Both the position numbers and the translations under genes were made by a program. This document shows positions 7,844 through 15,786 of a stretch of 64,000 bases of DNA, piece after piece (positions within the stretch are counted from its first letter, which is position 1; each line of letters opens with the position of its first letter). The notes beneath the pieces were generated by a model. It saw only the letters and a program-made list of their open reading frames with translations, was not told where the DNA came from and did no database searches. Origin of the DNA: Oleispirillum naphthae (GTDB lineage Bacteria; Pseudomonadota; Alphaproteobacteria; Rhodospirillales; Rhodospirillaceae); NCBI GenBank assembly GCA_027864655.1, contig JAQAZG010000012.1:1-64000 (forward strand), written 5' to 3'.

Positions 7844-8214
7844 ACGACTGTCTCGCCATTCCCACCGACGCGCCCGGCGGCCTCGACGCCCCGGTCTCGC
7901 CGCACTTCGGCCATTGCGGCGGCTTCGCGCTGCTGCGCCTGGAAAACGGGGAGGTCCAAGGCATCGACGCGCTGCCCCAGGCCGAGCACGACAGCTGCAT
8001 GGAGCCGGTGCTGCGCCTGATCGAATCCGGCGCCACCGCGCTCGCCGTCGCCGGGATCGGCCGCAGGCCGCTGCTCGGTTGCGGCGAGGTCGGGCTGCGG
8101 GTGTTCTCCTGCGCCGGGATCGAAACCGTCGGCGAAGTCGCCGCGGCCTGGGCCGCGGGCAAACTGCCGGAATTCACCCCGGACGGCGCCTGCGGCGGCG
8201 GCCACGCCCACTAA
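7840..8214 (+). CDS. Dinitrogenase iron-molybdenum cofactor (NifX-like) domain protein, second copy
   Basis: This 124-residue single-domain protein starts with CLAIPTDAPGGLDAPVSPHFGHCGGFALL, the usual NifX-like opening in which the Phe-Gly-His segment is conserved. It ends in a His/Cys-rich tail (CGGGHAH) that could bind metal. It is a compact relative of the protein at 5603-6058. It starts within the stop of the upstream ATPase (ATGA), making it the last gene of the cluster before a strong two-way terminator. Its cofactor and partner are unknown. Confidence 0.8.
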   Translation: MNDCLAIPTDAPGGLDAPVSPHFGHCGGFALLRLENGEVQGIDALPQAEHDSCMEPVLRLIESGATALAVAGIGRRPLLGCGEVGLRVFSCAGIETVGEVAAAWAAGKLPEFTPDGACGGGHAH

Positions 8215-8217
8215 CAC

Positions 8218-8263
8218 AAAAACTTCGCGGGGGGACTCGGTCCCCCCGCGAAGTTTTATTTTT
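8218..8263. terminator. Two-way hairpin terminator with CTCGG loop
   Basis: A 15-bp perfect stem (8221-8235 with 8241-8255) closes on CTCGG and is flanked by A and T runs, so it can stop transcription on both strands between two convergent genes. The sequence belongs to the hairpin family also found at 39702, 44549 and 58424. Confidence 0.85.
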
Positions 8264-8706
8264 CACACCACCGCGACCGCGGCGTCGCGGATTTCGGCGA
8301 AGAGGTCGCGGATCGGCAGGATGCGGGCGTTCATGGCGCGCGCCGCGCGGGTTTCCGCCATGCCGACGCCGAGGGCGCTGAGGCTTTCCTCCGGCACGTA
8401 GACGGTGAGGCCGAACTGGCGGGCGATTTCCGCGGCGAACATCAGCGCGGTGCCCGAGAGCGCGCCGGCGAGCACGATGGGGCCGTTCTGGTCGCGGCGG
8501 ATTTCGTCATGCAGTGTGGTGAGCGGCGTCGGCCAGCCCTGGGCCGGACGGTCGGCCCCGATGCGCGCCACCGGCCAGCCGTGGGCGCGCCAGTGGGCGA
8601 TCAGGGTGGCGGTCTGTTCCTGCGCCATGGCGGCGGGGAAGGGCGGCGGCGGTCCGGCTTCGCCGCTGTGGCGCGGCGTCATCACGACGAGGGTGGGGGC
8701 GGTCAT
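8263..8706 (-). CDS. Isochorismatase-fold protein, catalytic residues apparently lost
   Basis: The 147-residue protein has the central and C-terminal signature of the isochorismatase/cysteine hydrolase fold: LTTLHDEIRRDQNGPIVLAG, then a helix and TVYVPEESLSALG. The family's N-terminal catalytic Asp and the Cys after the G-x-x-x-D/T turn are not visible (the corresponding region reads ALSGTALMFAAEI). It is therefore likely non-enzymatic or wrongly assigned. It lies downstream of the GH4 gene in the same direction, separated by a 78-base gap with a GC-rich hairpin. No function is proposed. Confidence 0.45.
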   Translation of the reverse strand: MTAPTLVVMTPRHSGEAGPPPPFPAAMAQEQTATLIAHWRAHGWPVARIGADRPAQGWPTPLTTLHDEIRRDQNGPIVLAGALSGTALMFAAEIARQFGLTVYVPEESLSALGVGMAETRAARAMNARILPIRDLFAEIRDAAVAVV

Positions 8707-8745
8707 CTCGCGGCCTCCGAGTGGGGATACTCCGGGAGATACGCG

Positions 8746-8772
8746 CCGCCGCGCCGGATACTGGCGCGGCGG
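8746..8772. repeat. Perfect 10-bp hairpin between two minus-strand genes
   Basis: Arms CCGCCGCGCC and GGCGCGGCGG with a 7-base loop. No T-run follows on the minus strand, so it is a weak terminator candidate or an mRNA-stabilising hairpin 3' of the GH4 gene. Confidence 0.45.
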
Positions 8773-8784
8773 TTTGCGGAAAAG

Positions 8785-10068
8785 TCAGATGCAGGGGCGG
8801 ATGTAGGGTTTGTTGAGTTCCCACAGTTCGTCGAGGATCGCCTTGGCCGCGTCGGTGGAGTTGATCACCGGGTCGAGGAGGAGGGCTTGCAGGGCGAGAT
8901 CCTTGGAGCCATGCACCGCCGCTTCCACCGCGATCTGCTGCACGCTCGCCTGTTGCATCAGCAGCTTGGCCGCGGCCTCGGGCAGCGGGCCGAGGGAAAC
9001 CGGGTGGACGCCCGCGGCGTCCGCCACCACCGGCACCTCGACGGCGAGGTCGCCGGGCAGGTTGGGGATGGCTCCCCGGTTGTAGACCACACCGCTTTCG
9101 ATGAAGGTGTGGCGGTTGTGGAGGATGCCGCCGATCACCTGCACCGCGCGCTCGCCCCAGGAGTGCTTGAACCAGTCCTCGGGGATCGGTTTGGTCTTGG
9201 CGACCACCTCGTCGATCAGGGTCTTGAAGCCTTCGCGGCCTTTCTCGTCGCCGTCGAAGTCGAAGCCTTCCTCGCCGCCTTCCCAGCCGTAGGCGAGGTA
9301 TTCGCCGGTGTGGTCGTCGCTGCACGTCGGCCACAGCCCGAAGCTGCGGAAGAGGGTGCGCGCGAGCGGCGTGAAGGAGGGGTCGTGGGCGGCTTCCTTT
9401 TCCCGCAGCAGGGGATAGAGGTCGCGGCCCGAGGCCTTTTCGCGCAGGTGCATCACCCATTGGAAGTGATTGAGCCCCGCGCCCCACAACTCCACCTCCG
9501 GCTCCGGAATGCCGAGAATTTGGCAGATGAACCAGCGTGCGAGGAAGATGCCGTGGCACAGGCCGAGGGACTTCACCCTGGTGTATTTCGACAGCCCGAG
9601 GACGAGGCGGCTCTCCGGATTGGAGAGGTTGATGAACTGTGCGCCGGGGCAGATCTCCTCGATGTCGCGGGCGAAGTCGAACACCAGGGGCATGGTGCGC
9701 AGGGTGAAGAACAGGCCGCCGGGGCCGCCGTTCTCGCCCAGGGTGTGGCGGATGCCGTGCTTCTTCGGCACCGCGAAGTCCTGCCGCCACAGGCGGTTGC
9801 GGTCGATCGCCGCGGCGTTGACGACGAAGCCCGCGCCGTCGAGCGCGGCGCGGCGGTCGGTGGTGGCCTCCACCGCGATGCCCGCGTCCGCGGCGGCGAA
9901 GAGGTGGCGCGCCAAGCCCGCCATGCGGTCGAGGCTTTCCTTATTGGTATCGACCAGGGTGAGGGTGCAGCCCGAGAAACCGCCCTCGGCGACGAGGTCC
10001 TGGAAGAGGCTGACGGTGAACGCCGCGCCGCCCGCGCCGAGGAGAACGATCTTGCCGGTGTTGGCCAT
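8785..10068 (-). CDS. Glycoside hydrolase family 4 enzyme (NAD- and metal-dependent)
   Basis: This 427-residue GH4 protein begins KIVLLGAGGAAFTVSLFQDL, the Rossmann NAD-binding turn. It carries the family landmarks NLSNPESRLVLGLSKY and the metal-binding Cys-His pair in LCHGIFLARW, then GLNHFQW. GH4 enzymes cleave glycosides by an oxidation-elimination mechanism needing NAD+ and Mn2+. The residues after Cys-His track substrate class; here CHGI differs from the CHEV and CHSV of alpha-glucosidases and alpha-galactosidases and resembles the uronic-acid-cleaving group. Substrate is therefore uncertain. The ATG follows an AGG-rich leader. No sugar transporter is adjacent. Confidence 0.82.
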   Translation of the reverse strand: MANTGKIVLLGAGGAAFTVSLFQDLVAEGGFSGCTLTLVDTNKESLDRMAGLARHLFAAADAGIAVEATTDRRAALDGAGFVVNAAAIDRNRLWRQDFAVPKKHGIRHTLGENGGPGGLFFTLRTMPLVFDFARDIEEICPGAQFINLSNPESRLVLGLSKYTRVKSLGLCHGIFLARWFICQILGIPEPEVELWGAGLNHFQWVMHLREKASGRDLYPLLREKEAAHDPSFTPLARTLFRSFGLWPTCSDDHTGEYLAYGWEGGEEGFDFDGDEKGREGFKTLIDEVVAKTKPIPEDWFKHSWGERAVQVIGGILHNRHTFIESGVVYNRGAIPNLPGDLAVEVPVVADAAGVHPVSLGPLPEAAAKLLMQQASVQQIAVEAAVHGSKDLALQALLLDPVINSTDAAKAILDELWELNKPYIRPCI

Positions 10069-10255
10069 GGGAAAACGCCTTTTTCCTGTTTTCTTGTCTA
10101 CATATAAGCACACCGGACGAGGGGCGTGTAGCCCCTTGGCGTTTTGCCGGAATCGGTCCAAACTGGCGGGGCCGGGACCGCGGGAGGCCGCGGCGAGAGG
10201 GGAGGACGGAACCATCGAAAGCAGCATATCCCAACGTCCGGCCCCCGCATCCTGG

Positions 10256-11152
10256 ATGGATGCGGCGCGCCGCCATGCGCGGAAACGGCCGTTCACCGTG
10301 GCGGGGCTTGCCGCCTCGTCGCTTGCGGTGCTGTTCCTGCTGGCGCAGAGCATCGTGCACATCTTCCTCGGCGATGCGCCGGAGGCCACCTGGCTTGCGC
10401 TTTCGGGCGGCATGGCGGCCTTCGCCGCCACCGCCGCCGGGGCGATTCCGGTGGTGGTGGTGCGCAGCATGCCGCAGAAGCTGGAGGACACCCAGCTCGG
10501 CTTCGCCGCCGGGATGATGCTGGCGGCGAGTTCCTTCTCCCTCATCCTGCCCGGCCTCGCGGCGGCGCAGGAGATCTCCGGCGCGCCGCTTTCCGCCGCC
10601 GGGATCGTGGTGCTCGGCATGGGGCTCGGCGTGGTGCTGATGCTCGGGCTGGAGGAGTTCACCCCCCACGAGCACGAGACCCTGGGGCCGCAGGGGCCGG
10701 GCTACGAGCGCCTCGGCCGCGTCTGGCTGTTCGTCTTCGCCATCGTGCTGCACAACCTGCCGGAAGGCATGGCGATCGGCGTCGGCTTCTCCCATGCCGA
10801 CATGGCGGTCGGCGTGCCGCTGACCACCGCCATCGCCATCCAGGACATTCCGGAGGGCCTCGCCGTGGCGTTGGCGATGCGCAGCGCCGGGTTCTCCGCC
10901 CGCACCGCGGCGCTTGCGGGCATCGGCAGCGGCGCGGTGGAGCCGATCGGCGCGCTTCTCGGCGTCGGGCTGTCCAGCGGCTTCGCCATGGCCTATCCCA
11001 TCGGGCTGGGGCTCGCCGCCGGGGCGATGCTGTTCGTGGTTTCCCACGAGGTGATCCCCGAGACCCACCGCAACGGCCACCAGACTCCCGCCACCGTCGG
11101 CCTGATGGGCGGCTTCGCCCTGATGATGGTGCTCGACACCGTGCTCGGCTGA
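10256..11152 (+). CDS. ZIP family divalent metal transporter
   Basis: This 298-residue inner-membrane protein has about eight hydrophobic segments. The ZIP metal-path motifs are HNLPEGMAIGVGF and, in the next helix, QDIPEGLAVALAM, with the second carrying Gln-Asp instead of His-Asn. ZIP proteins of this GufA-like branch take up zinc and other divalent ions. The chosen ATG lacks a clear ribosome site. A good GGAGGA lies at 10201-10206, eight bases before an in-frame ATC codon (10214), so the true start could be upstream. It diverges from the GH4 gene. Confidence 0.82.
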   Translation: MDAARRHARKRPFTVAGLAASSLAVLFLLAQSIVHIFLGDAPEATWLALSGGMAAFAATAAGAIPVVVVRSMPQKLEDTQLGFAAGMMLAASSFSLILPGLAAAQEISGAPLSAAGIVVLGMGLGVVLMLGLEEFTPHEHETLGPQGPGYERLGRVWLFVFAIVLHNLPEGMAIGVGFSHADMAVGVPLTTAIAIQDIPEGLAVALAMRSAGFSARTAALAGIGSGAVEPIGALLGVGLSSGFAMAYPIGLGLAAGAMLFVVSHEVIPETHRNGHQTPATVGLMGGFALMMVLDTVLG

Positions 11153-11238
11153 ACCCGCATCGTCTTCGAACCTTCACTTATTTTGTCATCGTGGCTGCGC
11201 CATAACCGCTGCGTGCGATCCAAAGGGGGAAGGTTGCG

Positions 11239-11910
11239 ATGACGCAGGACATATGGTCCGCGGTGGACGCCTATTTCGAAGCCCACCTGCTGCCGCCCGA
11301 TGCGGCGCTTTCCGCCGCGCTCACGGCGAGCGCGGAGGCAGGGCTGCCGCCGCACGCGGTGGCGGCCAACCAGGGCTGCTTCCTGCACATCCTGGCGCGC
11401 GCGCTCGGGGCGCGGCGCATCCTGGAGATCGGCGCGCTCGGGGGCTATTCCACCATCTGGCTCGCCCGCGCGCTGCCCGCGGACGGCCTTCTGGTGTCGC
11501 TGGAGGCCGACGGCGGGCGGGCGCGGCTGGCGCGCGCCAACGTGGTCCGCGTCGGGCTGGGCGAAGTGGTGGATATCCGCGTCGGCGCGGCGCTCGACAG
11601 CCTGCCGCGCCTCGCGGAGGAGGGGACCGGCCCCTTCGACCTGGTGTTCATCGATGCCGACAAGCCCAACAACCCGGCCTACTTGTCGTGGGCGCTGCGG
11701 CTTGCGCGCGTCGGCGGGCTGATCGTCGGCGACAACGTGGTGCGCGACGGCAAGGTGACGGATGCCGCAAGCGAAGATGCGAACGTGCGCGGCGTGCGCG
11801 GTTTCATCTCCGCCCTGGGGACGGAAAAGAGGTTGATTTCGACGGCGTTGCAGACTGTCGGAGCGAAAGGGCACGACGGTTTCACCCTCTCTTTTGTCCT
11901 CGGCGGATAG
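11239..11910 (+). CDS. O-methyltransferase, caffeoyl-CoA/catechol type
   Basis: The 223-residue protein has the Methyltransf_3 layout. The SAM-binding motif ILEIGALGGYSTIWLARALP lies near residues 60-80, the metal-binding FIDADKPNNPAYLSWAL near 138-155, and GLIVGDNVVRDGKV follows. Bacterial members methylate catechol-like hydroxyls with Mg2+ and SAM; many have no defined substrate. The ATG follows GGGGGAAGG. An AT-rich, gene-free 237-base stretch follows before the secretion operon, so it is probably transcribed alone or with zip. Confidence 0.88.
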   Translation: MTQDIWSAVDAYFEAHLLPPDAALSAALTASAEAGLPPHAVAANQGCFLHILARALGARRILEIGALGGYSTIWLARALPADGLLVSLEADGGRARLARANVVRVGLGEVVDIRVGAALDSLPRLAEEGTGPFDLVFIDADKPNNPAYLSWALRLARVGGLIVGDNVVRDGKVTDAASEDANVRGVRGFISALGTEKRLISTALQTVGAKGHDGFTLSFVLGG

Positions 11911-12147
11911 ATTTTCCTATGGGGCTTTCGTTTTCACTTTTACTCATAATTAAGATTTCGTGGATTACTTATAAGAAACGGTTTCGAAACGATCTACGGA
12001 ATGTCGTGTTTCGTGTGGAGCTTGCACCACGATTTACTCATTCTAAAGCATGATTCTGCGCCAACTAGCGTAGAATTTTCTGGAACGCGCCTGCGGCCCA
12101 TGGTATGCCGTCGCAGAACTTGGAAATGCTCTCGACTGGGGGAAGGT

Positions 12148-13746
12148 GTGCGGCCAGTAATTGGGCGCGGTGCAGGGCACATGATGCTGCCCGTTGCGCT
12201 GGCGGTCTCCTTGCTGTGTCAAGGGGGGGTGTCGGCGCAAGCCGCGGAAACGTCTTTGGACAATGGCGCAATGCCGCCCGCGCGCGAGGTTTCGCGGCCG
12301 CGTGCCGCGCCCGTGCCGTCCGAAGCGCCGCCCGCCGCCGACGGGCCGAGTCGGCCTGCCATGGCGCCCGATCTCGGCGTCGAGCGCTCCGCGTTGATGC
12401 AGTCGCTCCTGGGCGGCGAGAGCGAGGTCACCCTGGCGGTGCCGCAGGCCGAGGCACCGGATTACGTCGATTCCCTGCGTCTGGATCAGGCGGTGGCGAT
12501 GGCGTTGAAGAACAACTTCGAAGTCCTGGCGGCGGAGAGCAAGAAAACCGGCACCGGCTGGGACATCGTCGCGGCCATGGGGCAGTATGCGCCGCAGGTG
12601 AAGCTCACCCGCGCCAGCGGCACCGAGCGCAGCCAGCCCGCCTCGATCAACGATTCCAGGGGCGCGCGCGTCGAGGACGACCGCCACCACCGCCGCGACG
12701 TGGTGCTGGAGATCAGCCAGCCGATCATCGACCTTTCGGTGATCGCCGACATCTTGCAGCGCAACCTCAACGACGACGTGGCCGAGGCGGAGCGCCTGGG
12801 CGTGCGCGAGCGCGTCGCCATGGATACCGTGCAGAGCTATTTCAAGCTGCTGTCCGCGGTGCTGACCATCCGCTACGCCGAACTCTACAAGGGCTCGCTC
12901 GACAGCCTGATGGAGCGCATGGCGGCCCGCGTGGAGGGCGGAGGCGCGGCCCGGGCCGACCTCGAGCGCGTGCGCTCCCGCGCGGTTTCCGCGGAGACCG
13001 CGATCATTTCGGCGCGCTCCGAGCTGGAGGCGGCGCAGGTGGAGTTCCGCCGTCTGACCGGGGTGCTGCCGCTCAAGGTGCGGGTGCCGCCGCGGCTGAT
13101 GCCGCAGCTCCCCGATGTGCCGGAGGCGGCGCTGTTCCGCGCCGTCGCGTCCAACCCGGAATACCGCGCCTCCAGCCTGCAGGCCGACGCGACGCAGATG
13201 GAGAGCTACAAGTCCTACAGCCGCTCCCTGCCGAAATTGAGCTTCGAGATCAGCCGCACCACCTCCTACAATGCAGGGGGCTCGGCCAAGGGCAACCCGA
13301 TCGACGGCGGCCCCTGGGACTATCAGCACGAGAACCTGGCGATGCTGGTGCTGACCTGGCAGTTCAACGGCGGGGCGGACCTGATCGGCGGCGTCGGCTA
13401 CGGCTTCCGCGCCAAGGAGGCGCAGTACAAGACCATGGATGTGCGCAGGCGCATCGAGGAAAGCATGTTCAACAGCTATAATGCGCTGCATGCGGCGGAC
13501 AAGCGCATCCGCGCGACGCGCTCGGCGTTGCGCGCCAATCTCCAGGTGGCGCAGAGCTTCGAGGCGCAGTACCTCGCGGCGAGCCGCCCGCTGTTCGACC
13601 TGCTGGACGCCTACGAGCGCCTCTATTCGTCCCGCGTCGAACTGGTGCGCCTGCTGGTGGCCGAGGCGCAGGCCGCCTATCAGGTGCGCCGCCAGATGGG
13701 CGAACTGGTGGGCGCGGTCCTGGGTTCGGAGGATGTCCGGCCATGA
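12148..13746 (+). CDS. TolC-like outer membrane channel of a type I secretion system (SiiC-like)
   Basis: The 532-codon gene encodes an exported outer membrane efflux protein. The chosen GTG start has GGGGGA upstream and gives a good signal peptide with two arginines, a hydrophobic core and an A-x-A cleavage site before AETS. An ATG 11 codons later would leave no positive charge in front of the core. The mature protein has a Pro-rich linker, then two OEP repeats rich in Ala, Leu and Arg, including SLRLDQAVAMALKNN and SNPEYRASSLQADA. It would form the trimeric outer membrane duct joined to the adaptor and ABC ATPase encoded downstream. It begins the six-gene secretion operon; its stop overlaps the next ATG (ATGA). 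Confidence 0.85.
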   Translation: MRPVIGRGAGHMMLPVALAVSLLCQGGVSAQAAETSLDNGAMPPAREVSRPRAAPVPSEAPPAADGPSRPAMAPDLGVERSALMQSLLGGESEVTLAVPQAEAPDYVDSLRLDQAVAMALKNNFEVLAAESKKTGTGWDIVAAMGQYAPQVKLTRASGTERSQPASINDSRGARVEDDRHHRRDVVLEISQPIIDLSVIADILQRNLNDDVAEAERLGVRERVAMDTVQSYFKLLSAVLTIRYAELYKGSLDSLMERMAARVEGGGAARADLERVRSRAVSAETAIISARSELEAAQVEFRRLTGVLPLKVRVPPRLMPQLPDVPEAALFRAVASNPEYRASSLQADATQMESYKSYSRSLPKLSFEISRTTSYNAGGSAKGNPIDGGPWDYQHENLAMLVLTWQFNGGADLIGGVGYGFRAKEAQYKTMDVRRRIEESMFNSYNALHAADKRIRATRSALRANLQVAQSFEAQYLAASRPLFDLLDAYERLYSSRVELVRLLVAEAQAAYQVRRQMGELVGAVLGSEDVRP

Positions 13747-14510
13747 GCGACTACAAGGAACAGAACTACTGGCCGGGGTTCGTCGATGCGCTCAGCAACG
13801 TCGTGCTGACGCTGGTGTTCGTGCTCGTGGTGTTCGTCTTCGCGCTGGTGTTCTCCTCCGACAAGCTGCGCAAGCGCGCCGCCTACCTCGCCACCGCGGT
13901 GCAGCAGGAGACGGTGGAGAAGAAGGTGGCGGAGGCGGAGAAGCAGAAGCTCATCGACGAGAACTGCGACATCCGGGCGCAACTGCAGGCGGCGCTGGCG
14001 CGCCTGCAGGAACTGGAGACGGCGAACCTGCGGCTGCAACGCAGCCTCTCTTCGACGGAAAGCGAGAAGAAGGCGGTGGAAACCGAGGTCAAGGCGCTGG
14101 AGCGCCGCCTCTCGGAGAACAACCTGCTCAAGGAGCGGAACGAGATTCAGGTGCGCGCCGAGAACATCGCCGCGCTCGCCGGCACCGCGGAGCTGGAGGG
14201 CGGCGAGGGCGCCATCGTGCTGGTGTTCCCGCGCAACGTGTTCAAGCTCGACGACAAGGCCAAGGCGGCGCTCGACGCGGTGCTGAGCGGCAAGAAGGCG
14301 TCGCTGCGCGGCGCGCTGTCCTCGGTGCTGTCGATCATGGGCGCGGAAACCTATAGCGAAGGCAGGCGGCTCGCCTATTTCCGCGGCCTCGCGGTGCGCA
14401 ACTATCTGATCGAGCAGGGCCTCGGAGACGGCCGGACGATTCATGTGATGATCGAAGAGGGCAAGGAGGTGAACGATGGACGCGTCGAGATCCGCTTCCG
14501 CCGGCCTTGA
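13743..14510 (+). CDS. MotB-like/OmpA-domain protein of the secretion operon (SiiA-like)
   Basis: This 255-residue protein has a short cytoplasmic N-terminus and one membrane helix at about residues 15-38 that begins WPGFVDALSNVV. Asp15 falls where MotB carries its proton-binding Asp. A periplasmic coiled coil follows at about 45-130 (Glu/Lys/Leu-rich), then a C-terminal OmpA/MotB-like domain with LAYFRGLAVRNYLIEQG and VEIRFRRP. In Salmonella SPI-4, SiiA is a MotB-like protein that forms a proton channel with SiiB and energises or gates adhesin secretion. The partner here is the MotA-like protein at 15786. The gene overlaps its neighbours by 4 and 35 bases. Peptidoglycan binding is inferred from family. 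Confidence 0.8.
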   Translation: MSDYKEQNYWPGFVDALSNVVLTLVFVLVVFVFALVFSSDKLRKRAAYLATAVQQETVEKKVAEAEKQKLIDENCDIRAQLQAALARLQELETANLRLQRSLSSTESEKKAVETEVKALERRLSENNLLKERNEIQVRAENIAALAGTAELEGGEGAIVLVFPRNVFKLDDKAKAALDAVLSGKKASLRGALSSVLSIMGAETYSEGRRLAYFRGLAVRNYLIEQGLGDGRTIHVMIEEGKEVNDGRVEIRFRRP

Positions 14511-15786
14511 GTCCGTGCTGCCGCGCCTGGCGCGCCGCCTCGAGGGGCCGCGCGTCTTCCTTGCGGCGGCCGCGGCGTTCGCCCTGCTGCTCGTGGCGTG
14601 GGCGGCGATCGCCCAGGTGCACCGCGTGGTGCGGGTCGAGGGCCGTATCGTTCCCGCCGGGCGCAGCCAGCAGATTCAGCATCTCGAGGGCGGCATCGTC
14701 GCGTCCATCGACGTCGTCGAGGGCGCGGCGGTGAAGCGCGGCGACCTTCTGCTCACCATCGACGCGACCAACGCGGGCGCGGCGCTCGCCGAGATCGGCG
14801 TGAAGCTCGCCGGGCAGCGCATCCGCGCCCTGCGCCTCTCGGCGGAGGCCGGCGGCGCGGAGAGGCTCGGCCTGCCGCCCGATCTGGGGGGCGAGGCCTC
14901 GGCCGCCACCGAGCTGCAGCTCTTCCAGTCGCGGCGCGAGAAGTTCACCCAGGAGCTTGCGGTCTACCGCCAGCAGGTGGCGCAGCGCACCGCCGAACGG
15001 CAGGAGTTGCTCGCCCGCCGCACCCGCCTTGCCGCCGAGCAGGCGACGGCGCACAAGCGCCTGATGCTGCTCAACGGCCTGGCGGCGCGCAACGCCGCCT
15101 CGCAGCTGGAAATCCTCGACGCGCAGAGCCGCGAGCAGCGCCTCGCCACCGAAATCTCCGAGGTGGACGGCACCCTGCCCAAGGTCGCCTCGGCGGTCGG
15201 CGAGGCGCAGGCCCGCATCGACGAGGCGCGCGCCCGCTACCGCGCCGAGGCGCAGGCCGACCTCGCCGCCACGCTGACCGAGATCGACCGCCTGCGCCAG
15301 GGACTGACCGCGCAGACCGACCGCGTCAGCCGCACCGATATCCGCGCGCCGGTGGACGGCGTGATCAACCGCATCTCGGTCAACACCGTGGGCGGCGTGG
15401 TCAAGCCGGGCGAGTCGATCATCGAGATCACGCCCACTTCCGGCCCGCTCTTGATCGAGGCGCGGGCCCGGCCGCGCGACCGCGGCGAACTGCGCGACGG
15501 GCTCGCCGCCCACATCCGCGTCAGCGCCTATGACACCGGCATGCTCGGCGCCCTCGAAGGCCGCGTCGTCGAGGTTTCCGCCGATACCGTCGCCGATGCG
15601 CGCGGCGAACTCTATTACCGCGTGGTGCTGCGCGTCGATACCCTGCCCGCCGCCTATGCCGGCAAGCTGCTGGCCCCGGGGATGACGGTTTCCGGCGATG
15701 TGGTGATCGGCAAGCGCACGGTGCTCGACTATCTCACCTCGCCGCTTCACAGATTCTCCACCAACGTTTTTCAGGACGCCCGGTGA
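14476..15786 (+). CDS. HlyD-family membrane fusion protein of the T1SS (SiiD-like)
   Basis: A 436-residue adaptor with a single membrane helix near 28-48 (FLAAAAAFALLLVAWAAIA). A first lipoyl half-domain reads RIVPAGRSQQIQHLEGGIV, a long alpha-helical hairpin spans about residues 105-280, and the second lipoyl half-domain reads TDIRAPVDGVINRISVNTVG. It ends with a beta-barrel and C-terminal LAPGMTVSGDVVIGKRTVLDYL, the classic HlyD/PrtE ending. It bridges the ABC ATPase to the TolC-like channel across the periplasm. It overlaps the MotB-like gene by 35 bases and shares one base with the next ATG. Confidence 0.92.
   Translation: MDASRSASAGLESVLPRLARRLEGPRVFLAAAAAFALLLVAWAAIAQVHRVVRVEGRIVPAGRSQQIQHLEGGIVASIDVVEGAAVKRGDLLLTIDATNAGAALAEIGVKLAGQRIRALRLSAEAGGAERLGLPPDLGGEASAATELQLFQSRREKFTQELAVYRQQVAQRTAERQELLARRTRLAAEQATAHKRLMLLNGLAARNAASQLEILDAQSREQRLATEISEVDGTLPKVASAVGEAQARIDEARARYRAEAQADLAATLTEIDRLRQGLTAQTDRVSRTDIRAPVDGVINRISVNTVGGVVKPGESIIEITPTSGPLLIEARARPRDRGELRDGLAAHIRVSAYDTGMLGALEGRVVEVSADTVADARGELYYRVVLRVDTLPAAYAGKLLAPGMTVSGDVVIGKRTVLDYLTSPLHRFSTNVFQDAR

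Noticed and set aside
12001-12147. Longer N-terminal start for the TolC-like protein
   Set aside because: The extra residues do not resemble a signal peptide n-region, and the GTG at 12148 has a better ribosome site and a normal signal peptide.
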